A stretch of 64,000 nucleotides of DNA. It comes from Serratia liquefaciens (GTDB taxonomy: Bacteria > Pseudomonadota > Gammaproteobacteria > Enterobacterales > Enterobacteriaceae). The stretch's first letter is position 1. Each line of letters starts with the position of its first letter. The notes under the pieces are model-generated. The model worked only from the letters and a program-made list of their open reading frames with translations, had not been told where the DNA came from and made no database searches. The position numbers and the translations under genes are program-made. The stretch covers positions 496,001 through 560,000 of the forward strand of contig NZ_CP088930.1 in the NCBI RefSeq assembly GCF_027594825.1. The letters run 5' to 3'. Shown here in pieces: positions 47,340 to 57,955 of this stretch.

Positions 47340-49937
47340 TTACTTTTTGCCTTCAACCCACTTGCCATCGATGTAGAAAGCGGACCAGCCGGTGGCTTTG
47401 CCGTCTTTTTCCGAAGAGACATACTGCTGTTTGGTTTTACGGCTGAAACGCACCATGGTTTTGTTGCCTTCCGCATCCGCTACCGGCGCATCTGCCAGGT
47501 AACGCAGTTTTTCAGGCAGGCGATCCTTGAACCGGGCCAGTTCTTCCACCAATGGCGCACGGGTTTCGCGCGATTTAGGGAAAGTATTGGCCGCCAGGAA
47601 CACACCGGCTGCGCCGTCACGCAGAACAAAGTAAGCGTCCGACTTTTCGCACGGCAGTTCCGGCAATGGAACCGGATCTTCCTTCGGCGGTGCAACATCA
47701 CCGTTACGCAGGATCTTGCGGGTGTTTTTGCAGTTCTCGTTGGTGCATCCCATGTACTTGCCGAAGCGCCCCATTTTCAGGTGCATTTCGGAACCACATT
47801 TATCGCACTCAACCACCGGGCCGTCATAACCTTTCAGGCGGAACTCGCCCTCTTCGATCTCATAGCCGTCACACGCAGGGTTATTACCGCACACGTGCAG
47901 CTTGCGCTGGTTGTCGATCAGGTAGCTGTCCATCGCCGTGCCGCATTTCTGGCAACGACGGCGGGCGCGCAATGCGTTGGTTTCCGCATCATCGCCTTCG
48001 AGAACGTTAAGCACTTCCGTTTCCGGCACCAGGTTAATGGTGGTTTTGCAGCGTTCCTTCGGCGTCAATGCATAACCGGAACAGCCCAGGAATACGCCAG
48101 TACTGGCAGTGCGAATGCCCATCTTGCGACCGCAGGTCGGGCAGTCGATGCTGGTCATCACCATCTGATTCGGGCGCATACCGCCTTCTTCAGGATCTTT
48201 TTCCGCCGTTTCCAACTGCTCGCTGAATTCGGCAAAGAATTCATCCAGCACCGCTTTCCACTCGGCGTGATTGTTCGCTACCTGGTCCAGGCCATCTTCC
48301 ATGCGGGCGGTGAAATCATAATTCATCAGCTCGCGGAAGTTTTCTTCCAGACGGTCGGTAACGATCTCGCCCATTTTTTCGGCGTAGAAACGGCGGCTTT
48401 CAACCCGCACATAACCACGATCCTGAATGGTTGAAATAATCGAAGCATAGGTGGATGGACGGCCAATACCGCGTTTTTCCAACTCTTTAACCAACGAAGC
48501 TTCACTGTAACGTGCAGGCGGCTTGGTAAAGTGCTGGCTTGGGATCAGCTTTTGCAATTCCAGCTCGCTGCCCACTTCAACATACGGCAAGGTGCGGTCT
48601 TCATCGCCCTTACGCAGCGCCGGCATCACTTTAGTCCAGCCATCGAAGCGCAGCGTGCGGCCCTTGGCGCGCAACTGGTAATCACCGGCCTTGACCGACA
48701 GCGTGGTGGAGTCGTACTGCGCCGGCGTCATCTGACAGGCGACAAACTGACGCCAAATCAGCTGATACAGCTTTTGCGCATCCGCTTCCATGTCTTTCAA
48801 CTGCTCGGCCAGCACGTTCACATCCGACGGACGGATAGCCTCATGCGCTTCCTGCGAGTTTTCTTTGCTGCTGTACTGGTTCGGCGCTTTCGGCAGGTAC
48901 TTGTCGCCGAAGTTGTCGCCGATGTAACCCCGCACCATGTTGAGCGCGTCCTGGCTCAGATTGGTTGAGTCGGTACGCATATAGGTGATATGACCGGCTT
49001 CATACAGGCGCTGGGCCATCATCATGGTTTTCTTCACGCCAAAGCTCAGACGGGTACTGGCCGCCTGCTGCAACGTGGAGGTAATGTATGGCGCACCCGG
49101 CTTGCTGCTGGTCGGTTTGTCTTCGCGATCCAGCACCGTATAGCGGGCTTTTTCCAGCAGTTTCAGCGCGGCGTGAGTCTGCTCGCGATTAACCGGCTTG
49201 AAAGGTTTATCGTGGACATGCGTCACTTCCATTTGCAGCGAGGTATCACCCTTGGCTAACAAATCGGCGTGCAACTCCCAATACTCTTCCGGCACGAAGG
49301 CTTTGATATCGCGTTCACGCTCTACCACCAGCCGTACCGCAACGGACTGCACGCGTCCTGCCGACAGGCCACGGGCAATTTTCTTCCACAGCAGCGGCGA
49401 AACCATGTAGCCCACCACGCGGTCCATAAAGCGACGCGCCTGCTGTGCGTTAACACGGTCGATGTTCAGTTCGCCCGGCTGTTTGAACGCATTTTGGATC
49501 GCGTTCTTGGTAATTTCGTTAAACACCACGCGACTAAAGCGTTTGTCGTCACCCCCGATCACTTCCCGCAGGTGCCAGGCAATGGCTTCCCCTTCGCGGT
49601 CAAGGTCGGTTGCGAGATAGATGTGGTCAGCGTTTTCCGCTAACGACTTTAACTCGGCGACAACTTTTTCTTTACCCGGCAGGATTTCGTATTGCGCTTC
49701 CCAGCCATGGTAAGGATCGACGCCCATCCGATTTACCAGCGCCGTCTTCTCATCTTTTTTAACTTTCTTCTTGGCTTTGTTTTCGGTTGAGTCAGCGCTC
49801 TTTTTGCTGGCTGAGCCACTGGTCGGCAAATCACGGATATGACCGACGCTGGACTTCACCACGTAGTCATTACCTAAGTATTTATTAATAGTTTTGGCTT
49901 TTGCCGGGGACTCAACTATTACGAGAGCTTTACCCAT
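47340..49937 (-). CDS. topA: DNA topoisomerase I
   Basis: TopA relaxes negative supercoils (type IA). The 865 residues equal the E. coli length. TOPRIM acidic residues are Asp111, Asp113 and Glu115 in [11 protein letters not shown]; the active-site tyrosine is Tyr319 in [11 protein letters not shown]. The C-terminal part carries three tetracysteine zinc motifs (for example [27 protein letters not shown]) and a basic tail. Confidence 0.98.
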   Translation of the reverse strand: MGKALVIVESPAKAKTINKYLGNDYVVKSSVGHIRDLPTSGSASKKSADSTENKAKKKVKKDEKTALVNRMGVDPYHGWEAQYEILPGKEKVVAELKSLAENADHIYLATDLDREGEAIAWHLREVIGGDDKRFSRVVFNEITKNAIQNAFKQPGELNIDRVNAQQARRFMDRVVGYMVSPLLWKKIARGLSAGRVQSVAVRLVVERERDIKAFVPEEYWELHADLLAKGDTSLQMEVTHVHDKPFKPVNREQTHAALKLLEKARYTVLDREDKPTSSKPGAPYITSTLQQAASTRLSFGVKKTMMMAQRLYEAGHITYMRTDSTNLSQDALNMVRGYIGDNFGDKYLPKAPNQYSSKENSQEAHEAIRPSDVNVLAEQLKDMEADAQKLYQLIWRQFVACQMTPAQYDSTTLSVKAGDYQLRAKGRTLRFDGWTKVMPALRKGDEDRTLPYVEVGSELELQKLIPSQHFTKPPARYSEASLVKELEKRGIGRPSTYASIISTIQDRGYVRVESRRFYAEKMGEIVTDRLEENFRELMNYDFTARMEDGLDQVANNHAEWKAVLDEFFAEFSEQLETAEKDPEEGGMRPNQMVMTSIDCPTCGRKMGIRTASTGVFLGCSGYALTPKERCKTTINLVPETEVLNVLEGDDAETNALRARRRCQKCGTAMDSYLIDNQRKLHVCGNNPACDGYEIEEGEFRLKGYDGPVVECDKCGSEMHLKMGRFGKYMGCTNENCKNTRKILRNGDVAPPKEDPVPLPELPCEKSDAYFVLRDGAAGVFLAANTFPKSRETRAPLVEELARFKDRLPEKLRYLADAPVADAEGNKTMVRFSRKTKQQYVSSEKDGKATGWSAFYIDGKWVEGKK

Positions 49938-50363
49938 ATTTACCTTTACCTAATTTTATTTCTTCTAAAAAGAAGTCTTTTATCTCGCCGTGCCGCAGCG
50001 ATTCATATCTCTTTTTTATATTGCGGCAGTCTGGCAAGAGATCAACATGTTTTTATCTATTGGCTGCCTAACTGCTCAACCTGAACGCAAGTTGTTGATC
50101 CTGCCTGCTATTCACCCATGCCCCAGAAGTATGGCTGTGTGAGACTCATTAATGGCGTAAACAAAACCTTCCACCTGACGCCGCAAAATCCCACACTGTA
50201 CCTGATAAAAAGCGTCACGCAACCTAATTAGCACGGAAAGGCAGATTTCGCCAATCGGCAGATACCGCTAGCCGTCCAGACGGCAAATAAACCTTAGTCT
50301 GTTTGCGGATAAATGCGAACTGGCGTTAGAATAAGTGCAGAATTTATGATTGGAGTGTAATAA
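49938..50363. other. topA / yciN divergent regulatory region
   Basis: 426 bases without a gene that I can support. E. coli topA has several promoters here, but I cannot place them individually. The yciN-side promoter is listed separately at 50303-50332. Confidence 0.5.
50303..50332 (+). promoter_or_regulatory. Candidate sigma70 promoter of yciN
   Basis: TTGCGG (50303-50308) and TAGAAT (50327-50332) are separated by 18 bases, about 32 bases before the yciN start. Confidence 0.55.
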
Positions 50364-50615
50364 ATGCGCACTAATACCTCACCCATTGATCGTGAAAGCT
50401 TGCTGCTCGAAGCAAATAATCTTATTCGCCAGCACGATGATTATCTGCATGGCATGGTTGCCACCGAAGTTGAACAAAAAGGCAGCGTTTTAGTTTTCCG
50501 CGGAGAATTCTTTTTGGATCCCGATGGATTGCCAACGGCAAAAACTACCGCAGTATTTAATATGTTTAAACATTTGGCTCACGTGTTTTCTGAAAAATAC
50601 CATTTGGTCGATTAA
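50364..50615 (+). CDS. yciN: YciN family protein
   Basis: An 83-residue cytoplasmic protein of the conserved YciN family, function unknown. It begins [18 protein letters not shown] and contains [20 protein letters not shown], as in enterobacterial homologues. GGAGTG precedes the ATG. It sits between topA and sohB as in E. coli. Confidence 0.95.
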   Translation: MRTNTSPIDRESLLLEANNLIRQHDDYLHGMVATEVEQKGSVLVFRGEFFLDPDGLPTAKTTAVFNMFKHLAHVFSEKYHLVD

Positions 50616-50618
50616 GCA

Positions 50619-50645
50619 TAAAAAAAGGGGGACTTCGGCCCCCCA
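50619..50645 (-). terminator. sohB terminator
   Basis: GGGGG (50627-50631) / CCCCC (50640-50644) around a C(TTCG)G tetraloop, with seven A on the left that become a T run on the minus strand. It serves sohB and may also stop yciN. Confidence 0.85.
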
Positions 50646-50663
50646 GCGGTTTACTCGTTGCGA

Positions 50664-51710
<1,047 letters not shown>

Positions 51711-52068
51711 AGATTCCGCCTTTATTAACAGGTTGTTAGTACTATCTCATTCATTCTAGCCAACCGAAGCGGTGGCTGTCGCGACTAAATAAAAATTCCT
51801 TGTGCAGCCTCTTTACTATGTGGGCGGGTTTTGGCTTAACCAAGCCGGCCTCCTGCCATTTTTGTTACAAAAGAATGCCGTTTATGCCGCCTAATCATTG
51901 AAAATACGATCCATTTAAGGCATATAACACGGATTATTCATCAGGATGATGATCCAAATTCGCTGTGGGGCCTGCATGCGGTCGAGCCTTTGCTCCTGTC
52001 ATGGCCCCTCAATCCACCCCCTCCCCGATGCAAGCGGGAGACAAGCCACCAAGGCGCGAGGAATTATT
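51711..52068. other. sohB / yciK intergenic region, no gene seen
   Basis: 358 bases. The yciK frame stays open upstream to 51946, but the upstream part does not resemble the family. The segment AAGCGGGAGACAAGCC (52032-52047) loosely recalls a B12 box, but the rest of a cobalamin riboswitch is not visible. I see nothing else. Confidence 0.5.
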
Positions 52069-52830
52069 GTGCATTACCAACCCAAGCAGGATCTGTTGCA
52101 ACAACGTATTATTCTGGTTACCGGCGCCGGTGACGGCATCGGCCGCGAAGCGGCACTCACCTATGCCAAATTTGGCGCGCAATTAGTACTGTTGGGTCGC
52201 ACCGAAAGTAAACTTAAGGCGGTTCAGGCCGAGATCGCCAAACTCAGCAACGCCCCCGCTTACACCATCACGCTGGATTTGCTGCACTGCACGCAGGAAC
52301 AGTGCCAACAGGCGGCAGACGAGCTAGCTACGCATGTCCCGCGTCTCGATGGCGTGCTTCACAACGCCGGCCTGCTGGGTGACATCGCTCCGATGGCAGA
52401 ACTGTCGATGACAATGTGGAACGAAGTGATGCAGGTGAACGTCAATGCAACCTTTATGCTCACCCAGACGTTGCTGCCTCTGCTGTTGAAATCCCCTGCC
52501 GGATCGTTGGTCTTTACCAGCTCCAGCGTCGGCCGTAAGGGACGCGCCAACTGGGGGGCTTATGCCGTGTCAAAATTCGCCACTGAAGGCATGATGCAGG
52601 TGCTGGCCGATGAATATAAAAATCGCAATCTGCGGGTAAACTGCATCAATCCGGGCGGAACTCGCACCCAAATGCGCGCATCTGCGTTTCCAGACGAAGA
52701 CAAAAGCAAGTTGAAAACTCCGGCGGACATTATGCCGCTTTACCTCTATTTGATGGGGGATGACAGCCGTCGCAAAACCGGCATGAGTTTCGACGCTCAG
52801 CCGAACCGTAAACCCGGCGCGGCCGAATAA
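52069..52830 (+). CDS. yciK: SDR-family oxidoreductase YciK
   Basis: A 253-residue short-chain dehydrogenase of unknown substrate. The GTG start at 52069 has GAGGA upstream and gives HYQPKQDLL after the initiator, the family start. The nucleotide-binding motif is TGAGDGIG (18-25), then HNAG, the catalytic Ser in FTSSSVG and the Tyr-x-x-x-Lys in GAYAVSKF. The next gene, btuR, begins 14 bases later, so both are probably co-transcribed, as in E. coli. Confidence 0.95.
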   Translation: MHYQPKQDLLQQRIILVTGAGDGIGREAALTYAKFGAQLVLLGRTESKLKAVQAEIAKLSNAPAYTITLDLLHCTQEQCQQAADELATHVPRLDGVLHNAGLLGDIAPMAELSMTMWNEVMQVNVNATFMLTQTLLPLLLKSPAGSLVFTSSSVGRKGRANWGAYAVSKFATEGMMQVLADEYKNRNLRVNCINPGGTRTQMRASAFPDEDKSKLKTPADIMPLYLYLMGDDSRRKTGMSFDAQPNRKPGAAE

Positions 52831-52844
52831 AGGGGGGTTTTATC

Positions 52845-53435
52845 ATGGCTGAAGATCGCCACCAACAACGTCAACAACGCTTGAAAGAACAGGTTGACGC
52901 GCGTATCGCTGCTGCTCAGGAAGCACGGGGATTGCTGCTGGTATTCACCGGCAACGGCAAGGGAAAAACCACTGCGGCGTTTGGCACCGTGACCCGCGCC
53001 GTTGGTCACGGGATGAAGGCCGGCGTTATTCAGTTCATCAAGGGTGAATGGCCGAACGGTGAGAAAAACCTGCTGCAGCAGCACTGTGTCGAATTTCAGG
53101 TGATGGCGACCGGTTTTACCTGGGAAACGCAGGATAAGGCCAGCGATACCGCCGCCTGTCAGGCCGTATGGCAACACGGCAAGCGTATGCTGTCAGACAA
53201 CAACCTGGATCTGGTGCTGCTGGACGAACTGACTTACATGGTCAGCTACGGCTACCTTGAACTGGAGGAGCTACTGGAAGCGCTACGACAACGCCCTGCG
53301 CACCAGACGGTGATTATCACCGGGCGCGGCTGCCATCGCGATTTGTTGGAGCTGGCGGATACGGTGACGGAAATGCAGCCGGTGAAGCACGCGTTTGACG
53401 CGGGTATCAAGGCACAGCAGGGAATTGACTGGTAA
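52845..53435 (+). CDS. btuR: Cob(I)alamin adenosyltransferase BtuR/CobO
   Basis: BtuR transfers the adenosyl group of ATP to cob(I)alamin or corrinoids, making adenosylcobalamin. The 196-residue protein has the P-loop GNGKGKTT (about 36-43), then QFIKGEWPNGE and the LVLLDELTYMVSYGYL segment. AAAGGGGGG provides a strong ribosome site. Confidence 0.97.
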   Translation: MAEDRHQQRQQRLKEQVDARIAAAQEARGLLLVFTGNGKGKTTAAFGTVTRAVGHGMKAGVIQFIKGEWPNGEKNLLQQHCVEFQVMATGFTWETQDKASDTAACQAVWQHGKRMLSDNNLDLVLLDELTYMVSYGYLELEELLEALRQRPAHQTVIITGRGCHRDLLELADTVTEMQPVKHAFDAGIKAQQGIDW

Positions 53436-53442
53436 CGGAAAG

Positions 53443-53474
53443 AAAAACGCCGCAGCCTGAATGGGCTGCGGCGT
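53443..53474. terminator. Terminator between btuR and rluB
   Basis: An 11-bp stem, ACGCCGCAGCC (53447-53457) / GGCTGCGGCGT (53464-53474), six-base loop. The A run on the left gives a T-rich tail on the minus strand, so it mainly ends rluB. Confidence 0.88.
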
Positions 53475-53479
53475 GATAA

Positions 53480-54376
53480 TCAGCTGCGTTTGCTCGGTTT
53501 GCCCGGCTTGCTGCCCGCGGCACTGCGGCGACCGCTGCCGGCAACCTGGGTGTGACGCTTAACGGCGCGACGGATCTGGTTGGCCTTCACACGGCGGCGT
53601 TCACGTTCAATCGGCATCTTGCTGACGGTTTCCGGCTTCAACTCAACCAGTTCGCGCAGGTAGTTAATCGCCGGCAGTTCAAGCTCGGTCCAACCGCCAC
53701 GAGGAATGCCTTTAGGCAGATCGATATCGCCGTAACGCACACGGATCAGGCGGCTAACCTGAACGCCAACGGCTTCCCAAAGACGACGCACCTCGCGGTT
53801 ACGCCCTTCGGTCAGGGTCACGTTGTACCACTGGTTTATGCCTTCGCCACCCTGGAAAGTGATGGTGCGGAAAGCGGCCGGGCCATCTTCCAGTTGAACG
53901 CCTTTGCTCAGTTGCTTCACTTTTTCGTCGTCAATCTGGCCAAATACGCGCACGGCATATTCACGCTCGACTTCACGACTTGGGTGCATCAGGCGGTTAG
54001 CCAGTTCACCGTCGGTGGTGAACAGCAGCAGGCCTGAGGTGTTGACGTCCAGGCGCCCTACCGCTACCCAGCGGGAACCACGCAGCTTAGGCAAGCGATC
54101 GAAGACCGTCGGACGGCCTTCAGGATCGCTGCGGGTGCAAAGCTCGCCTTCCGGCTTGTAATACGCCAGCACGCGGCAAACCGCTTCTTCAGATTCTTTA
54201 ACCGAAACGACGTGACCATCCAGACGGATTTTCATTGAAGGCGTCACTTCAACGCGGTCACCCAGTTTGGCAACTTTACCGTCGACGCTGACGCGCCCGG
54301 CTTCAATAATGGTTTCGATTTCACGGCGCGAGCCATGACCGGCACGCGCTAAAACTTTCTGTAACTTTTCGCTCAT
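53480..54376 (-). CDS. rluB: 23S rRNA pseudouridine(2605) synthase
   Basis: RluB modifies U2605 of 23S rRNA. An N-terminal S4 RNA-binding domain ([18 protein letters not shown]) precedes the RsuA-type catalytic domain with the aspartate in [14 protein letters not shown]. The 298-residue protein ends in a basic, low-complexity tail ([23 protein letters not shown]), normal for RluB. Confidence 0.97.
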   Translation of the reverse strand: MSEKLQKVLARAGHGSRREIETIIEAGRVSVDGKVAKLGDRVEVTPSMKIRLDGHVVSVKESEEAVCRVLAYYKPEGELCTRSDPEGRPTVFDRLPKLRGSRWVAVGRLDVNTSGLLLFTTDGELANRLMHPSREVEREYAVRVFGQIDDEKVKQLSKGVQLEDGPAAFRTITFQGGEGINQWYNVTLTEGRNREVRRLWEAVGVQVSRLIRVRYGDIDLPKGIPRGGWTELELPAINYLRELVELKPETVSKMPIERERRRVKANQIRRAVKRHTQVAGSGRRSAAGSKPGKPSKRS

Positions 54377-54562
54377 TGAGCAACCTCTAGTGTCGCCTTC
54401 ACAGGCGTCGGGGGGATGACCGCCGCGGCGCCAGGCACCACAACGGTAACAATACGTTTACTTAGATCGAACCGCGCATTATACAGGCTTTCAATAGGGT
54501 TGAAACCCACTTTGTGGTCTGGTCGATTATCGAAAGCTATCGATGGCGTCAGGAATCGATGA

Positions 54563-54584
54563 AAAGCGGGCAAGAACCCGCTTT
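54563..54584 (-). terminator. Terminator after the hydrolase-like gene
   Basis: AAAGCGGG (54563-54570) / CCCGCTTT (54577-54584), six-base loop; on the minus strand the stem ends in CTTTTC, a short T tract, 22 bases past the stop of the next gene. Confidence 0.65.
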
Positions 54585-54605
54585 ATCACGCACTCGGAAA
54601 ACGGA

Positions 54606-55403
54606 TTAATCACCGAGGAAATCGGTTACCGCCTGGAATACGGCCGCTGGCTGCTCGAGGATCCCAAGGTGAGTGCGGGCATGTTCCAGACGGACGACCG
54701 AGAAAAACGGGTGGCTATCGGCAAAGCTCTGCTGTTGTCGCAAATAGTCTTCGTCGCGATCCAATGAGTAAATATGTCGGCAAGCAGGCGGAGAGGTTAA
54801 TTCCCCCAGCCGGTTTAGCGGCGAACCGTATTGCCGATAAGCTTGCTCAATCGCCACGCCGGCAGCCTGCCAAACGCGATAGTCCTCCTGCGCCATTTCA
54901 ACGGTCAAATGCTGTTTGACCTGAGGGTGTTCAATACCGCCCTGCCAGAAAGTGAACAAGTTATCACGCGCCGCCAGCCAGTGTTCCGGCCGCTGCATTT
55001 GTTTTACCGAGTCGAAAAATGCTGCTTCAGGCTGCGTCATGATCCAATCGAGAAACACCATTCCCTGTATTTGCTGCGGCATGCGCTCGGCCAATGCCAC
55101 CGCTATCCAGCTGGCATGCGCTACCGACAGCGTCACAAACCGATCCACTTGCAGTTCAAGCAGCAATTGCTGGAGATCTGCCAGCAGATCCTGAGCGTCA
55201 AGGGAGAGTCCGGCATCGCGATCGGACAGGGCGTGCCCCCGCCAGTCGAGGCTGATCACCCGATACTTTTCCGCCGCCAGTGCGGTAAAGGGGGCAAATA
55301 CGGTTTTTGGTTCACACCAACCGGGCAGCAGGACCAACGTCAGCGGGCCTGAACCGGAATCATGATAATCGAGGGAAAGCAAGCCATGGCAAAACGCTGT
55401 CAT
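54606..55403 (-). CDS. Alpha/beta-hydrolase-fold protein related to cofactor-free quinolone dioxygenases
   Basis: A 265-residue alpha/beta-hydrolase-fold protein. By memory it resembles Hod (3-hydroxy-4-oxoquinaldine 2,4-dioxygenase) and AqdC along its length: LLPGWC, SLDWRGHALS, FLDWIM, a YGSP segment, CRHIYSLD, HPFFS and RTHLGI. The catalytic pair of Hod (His251, Asp126) appears retained as His245 and Asp119. The nucleophile elbow reads SVAHASW, with Ala95 where hydrolases have Ser, so normal esterase chemistry is unlikely. A cofactor-independent quinolone dioxygenase is possible but unproven. It replaces nothing in the E. coli order between rluB and yciO. Confidence 0.7.
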   Translation of the reverse strand: MTAFCHGLLSLDYHDSGSGPLTLVLLPGWCEPKTVFAPFTALAAEKYRVISLDWRGHALSDRDAGLSLDAQDLLADLQQLLLELQVDRFVTLSVAHASWIAVALAERMPQQIQGMVFLDWIMTQPEAAFFDSVKQMQRPEHWLAARDNLFTFWQGGIEHPQVKQHLTVEMAQEDYRVWQAAGVAIEQAYRQYGSPLNRLGELTSPPACRHIYSLDRDEDYLRQQQSFADSHPFFSVVRLEHARTHLGILEQPAAVFQAVTDFLGD

Positions 55404-55550
55404 TTTATCTCCTAAACGTCATATCCCTCACGGTAAGGGGATTTGTGCATTAGCAGTAAAATGACAGCCTTCGTCAGCTTCATCTATTGGAAAGAGTGCT
55501 AAATAAGAGGCTTCGCACCGAATGAAAAAATTCGCACTAAATAAACACTA

Positions 55551-55910
55551 TTAATGCCGTTCACAGGGATAAGCGGCGGTTAACGCCAGCATAATCACCG
55601 AGGGCGCGGAATAGTGCAGCTGTTCCGGGTGTTCATTTAAATACTGCATCACCGCGTCCGCGGCCATCCCAACGCTCATCCCGGCATCCGGACAAATGCT
55701 GCGGTTGCCCTGCATTGAGAAGGTATCGAATACGCCGGCCACATAGCCCATAAACATCCCGCCATCGAGCGCTTCGGCGACGGTAGCCGCGCCGTTTTTA
55801 TTTTTCACATAGCCGCTGGTTTCCGACAGCAAGGCGCTGCCGGAATAAAACCCCGCGCTGGCCGCAGAGGAAAACAATATGGCCGCCAAAAGAGAAATCC
55901 GCTTAATCAT
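55551..55910 (-). CDS. Rap1a/Tai family immunity-like periplasmic protein
   Basis: A 119-residue secreted protein with a signal peptide (cleavage near SSAASA). The mature part has the Rap1a/Tai pattern: GSALLSETSG, GGMFMGYVAGVFDT, a Cys in SICPD, an alpha-helical AADAVMQYLNEHPEQL and a C-terminal Cys in AAYPCERH. Rap1a and Tai4 neutralise type VI secretion amidase effectors in the periplasm. No effector, PAAR, Hcp or other T6SS gene is in the window, so it is orphan; a non-immunity role is also possible. Confidence 0.7.
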   Translation of the reverse strand: MIKRISLLAAILFSSAASAGFYSGSALLSETSGYVKNKNGAATVAEALDGGMFMGYVAGVFDTFSMQGNRSICPDAGMSVGMAADAVMQYLNEHPEQLHYSAPSVIMLALTAAYPCERH

Positions 55911-56028
55911 TGCTACGCATCCTGCCTGTTATCAGTTTTTGATATTGTAGAATAGCGGCTTTACCGGTAAATGACGCCGTTGCCGCCACTTTTCAGAAAA
56001 TGAGCAAAAGCGGCAGCGCAATGATGCA

Positions 56029-56649
56029 TCAACGGAAAGGCGTTGCGTCGCCCGCCCCTTCACGCACCACTTCCGGCGCGGATTCGGTCAGGTCAATCAC
56101 CGTGGTCGGTTGCTGGCCCAGGAAACCGCCGTGGATCACCAGATCCACCTGTTTGCCCAGATGATCGTTGATCTCTTCCGGATCAGATTCGGCAAAATCA
56201 TTGCCTGGCAGCATCAACGTGGTCGACATCATCGGCTCATTCAGCACTTCCAGCAGCGCCAACGCAATCGGATTAGACGGCACGCGCAGACCGATGGTTT
56301 TACGCTTGTCGTTCATCAGGCGACGCGGGACTTCTTTGGTCGCTTTCAAAATGAACGTGTAGTTGCCGGGGGTGTTGTTTTTGATCAGTCGAAACGCGGT
56401 ATTGTCGACATAGGCGTAAGTAGACAGCTCGGACAAATCGCGGCACATCAAGGTAAAATTATGATTGCTGTCCAATTGACGGATCCGGCAGATGCGTTCC
56501 ATGGCCGTCTTGTCTTCCAGCTTGCAGCCCAACGCGTAGCCGGAATCGGTAGGATAGACGATCACGCCACCTTTACGCAGCACATCCACCGCTTGGTTGA
56601 TCAGGCGCGGTTGCGGGTTATCTGGATGGATATAAAAAAGCTGACTCAT
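56029..56649 (-). CDS. yciO: Sua5/YciO/YrdC-family protein YciO
   Basis: A 206-residue protein of the Sua5-YrdC-YciO family, whose YrdC branch makes threonylcarbamoyl-AMP for tRNA t6A. The YciO branch has a less certain role, although weak activity has been proposed. Visible motifs include VIVYPTDSGYALGCKLEDK and KTIGLRVPSNPIA. It lies 48 bases after rnm on the same strand, as in E. coli. Confidence 0.95.
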   Translation of the reverse strand: MSQLFYIHPDNPQPRLINQAVDVLRKGGVIVYPTDSGYALGCKLEDKTAMERICRIRQLDSNHNFTLMCRDLSELSTYAYVDNTAFRLIKNNTPGNYTFILKATKEVPRRLMNDKRKTIGLRVPSNPIALALLEVLNEPMMSTTLMLPGNDFAESDPEEINDHLGKQVDLVIHGGFLGQQPTTVIDLTESAPEVVREGAGDATPFR

Positions 56650-56697
56650 GACTTGCTCCTAAAAATGATGCACGCGGGCGGCATCGCCCACGTTAAA

Positions 56698-57585
56698 TCA
56701 ACCGACCTTACCCTGCTGCGGTTGCGGCCAGTCACGCCACACGGGTTCAACGCCGCCGGGTAACCACAGTTTGCGGCCCAGTTCGATCCACGAGCAGGGC
56801 TGATGAAAATCCGAGCCCTGCGACGCCAATAATTGATACTCTTGCGCATACTTTGCCAGCTGCGAGCGCTCATGCGGTGCCTGCTGACACTGGGCAACCT
56901 CCATGGCATCTCCCCCCTGTTCGGCAAAGTGCGCCAACAACCGTTTCAGCCATTTGGCCGTCAGATCGTAACGGCCCGGGTGAGCTATCACCGCCTGGCC
57001 GCCGGATTGATGAATCACATCAATGGCTTGTTTTATTGTACACCACTGTGGCGGAACGTAGCCGGTTTTGCCTTTGGCCAGGTATTTCTTGAACACCTGA
57101 GCCATATTATCGGCGATGCCAATCTGCACCAGGTAACGGGCAAAATGACCGCGTGTGACTGCCCCACCGTCCGCCAACTTTTGCGCCCCTTCAAACGCAC
57201 CTTCAATACGTGCTTTAGCCAACCGTACGCCAATTTCCTGTGCGCGCAGGTTGCGGCGCTCAGTCTGCTCGGCCAACAATTGCACCATCGCCGGATGTGC
57301 AGTTTCAATCCCCAGACCCACGATATGAATCTCATGATTTTCCCACAGCGTGGAGATTTCCACCCCGTTCACCAACTGCAGCGGTAACGACAGCTCGGCA
57401 ATGGTTGCGGCTGCGGCGGCTAAACCTTCGGTGGTGTCGTGGTCGGTAATCGCCAATACGCCTACCCGCATCTCGACGGCCCGCTGCACCAACTGCGCCG
57501 GCGTCAAATAGCCGTCAGAGGCGGTGGTATGGCTGTGGAGGTCGTACAGGGTAAAGGCGGAGGGCTGTGGGCTGCTGTCTGTCAA
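56698..57585 (-). CDS. rnm: RNase AM (PHP-domain 5'-3' exonuclease)
   Basis: Rnm (YciV, TrpH) is a PHP-domain phosphoesterase that trims 5' ends of rRNA and short RNAs and hydrolyses 3',5'-nucleotide bisphosphates. The 295-residue protein has the metal-binding [26 protein letters not shown] and SDFHQPC motifs. The start is probably TTG (57585) with an ACGGA site upstream. It diverges from the trp operon as in E. coli. Confidence 0.93.
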   Translation of the reverse strand: MTDSSPQPSAFTLYDLHSHTTASDGYLTPAQLVQRAVEMRVGVLAITDHDTTEGLAAAAATIAELSLPLQLVNGVEISTLWENHEIHIVGLGIETAHPAMVQLLAEQTERRNLRAQEIGVRLAKARIEGAFEGAQKLADGGAVTRGHFARYLVQIGIADNMAQVFKKYLAKGKTGYVPPQWCTIKQAIDVIHQSGGQAVIAHPGRYDLTAKWLKRLLAHFAEQGGDAMEVAQCQQAPHERSQLAKYAQEYQLLASQGSDFHQPCSWIELGRKLWLPGGVEPVWRDWPQPQQGKVG

Positions 57586-57722
57586 AAGAAATATCCGTCA
57601 AGGGTTTGGCCTTCTATCATACGCGCGTTCGCCCGCCGGACGGAAATCTATTCTGGTCAACGGCCTTTTCTGTTGATGAAAATTATTCACGCTTGCGGCT
57701 AAAACATTGTGTGAAAAGAGGG

Positions 57723-57758
57723 TTGACTTTATTCTCGCGAACCAGTTAACTAGTACAC
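57723..57758 (+). promoter_or_regulatory. trp promoter and TrpR operator
   Basis: TTGACT (57723-57728) and TTAACT (57746-57751) with 17-base spacing. The operator CGAACCAGTTAACTAGTACAC (57738-57758, centre at the TTAA) overlaps the -10 and matches the TrpR consensus half-site ACTAGT on its right arm. TrpR-tryptophan would block transcription; predicted start near 57759. Confidence 0.88.
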
Positions 57759-57806
57759 AAGTTCAGGGCGATACCCTGGTTGGATGATAAACAAGAGAGC
57801 ACAGAA

Positions 57807-57866
57807 ATGAATAAGCAAACTTCTCTTCTTCGTTGGTGGCGTACCTCCCTTTCGCGGGCGGTGTAA
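57807..57866 (+). CDS. trpL: trp operon leader peptide
   Basis: A 19-residue leader: MNKQTSLLRWWRTSLSRAV, with tandem Trp10-Trp11. Translation through the Trp codons controls formation of the attenuator that follows. Its length and composition differ from the 14-residue E. coli peptide, but the tandem Trp is kept. Confidence 0.95.
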   Translation: MNKQTSLLRWWRTSLSRAV

Positions 57867-57903
57867 TCACGCATACCTGTCATCTGACACTGCAGATTCC
57901 CTA

Positions 57904-57929
57904 AGCCCGCTGGTAACGCGGGCTTTTTT
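57904..57929 (+). terminator. trp attenuator
   Basis: AGCCCGC (57904-57910) / GCGGGCT (57918-57924), seven-base loop, then a six-T run, 37 bases after trpL and 27 bases before trpE. Ribosome stalling at the Trp codons of trpL would favour the antiterminator. Confidence 0.92.
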
Positions 57930-57955
57930 ATGGACAAATTTTAACTGGAATACCC

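Noticed and set aside
51950..52068. Possible cobalamin riboswitch before yciK-btuR, because AAGCGGGAGACAAGCC resembles a B12 box and btuR makes adenosylcobalamin
   Set aside because: The core motifs of the riboswitch (GGGAA, GGTG, CCCGCxACTG region) are not visible upstream, and the B12-box match needs a gap.
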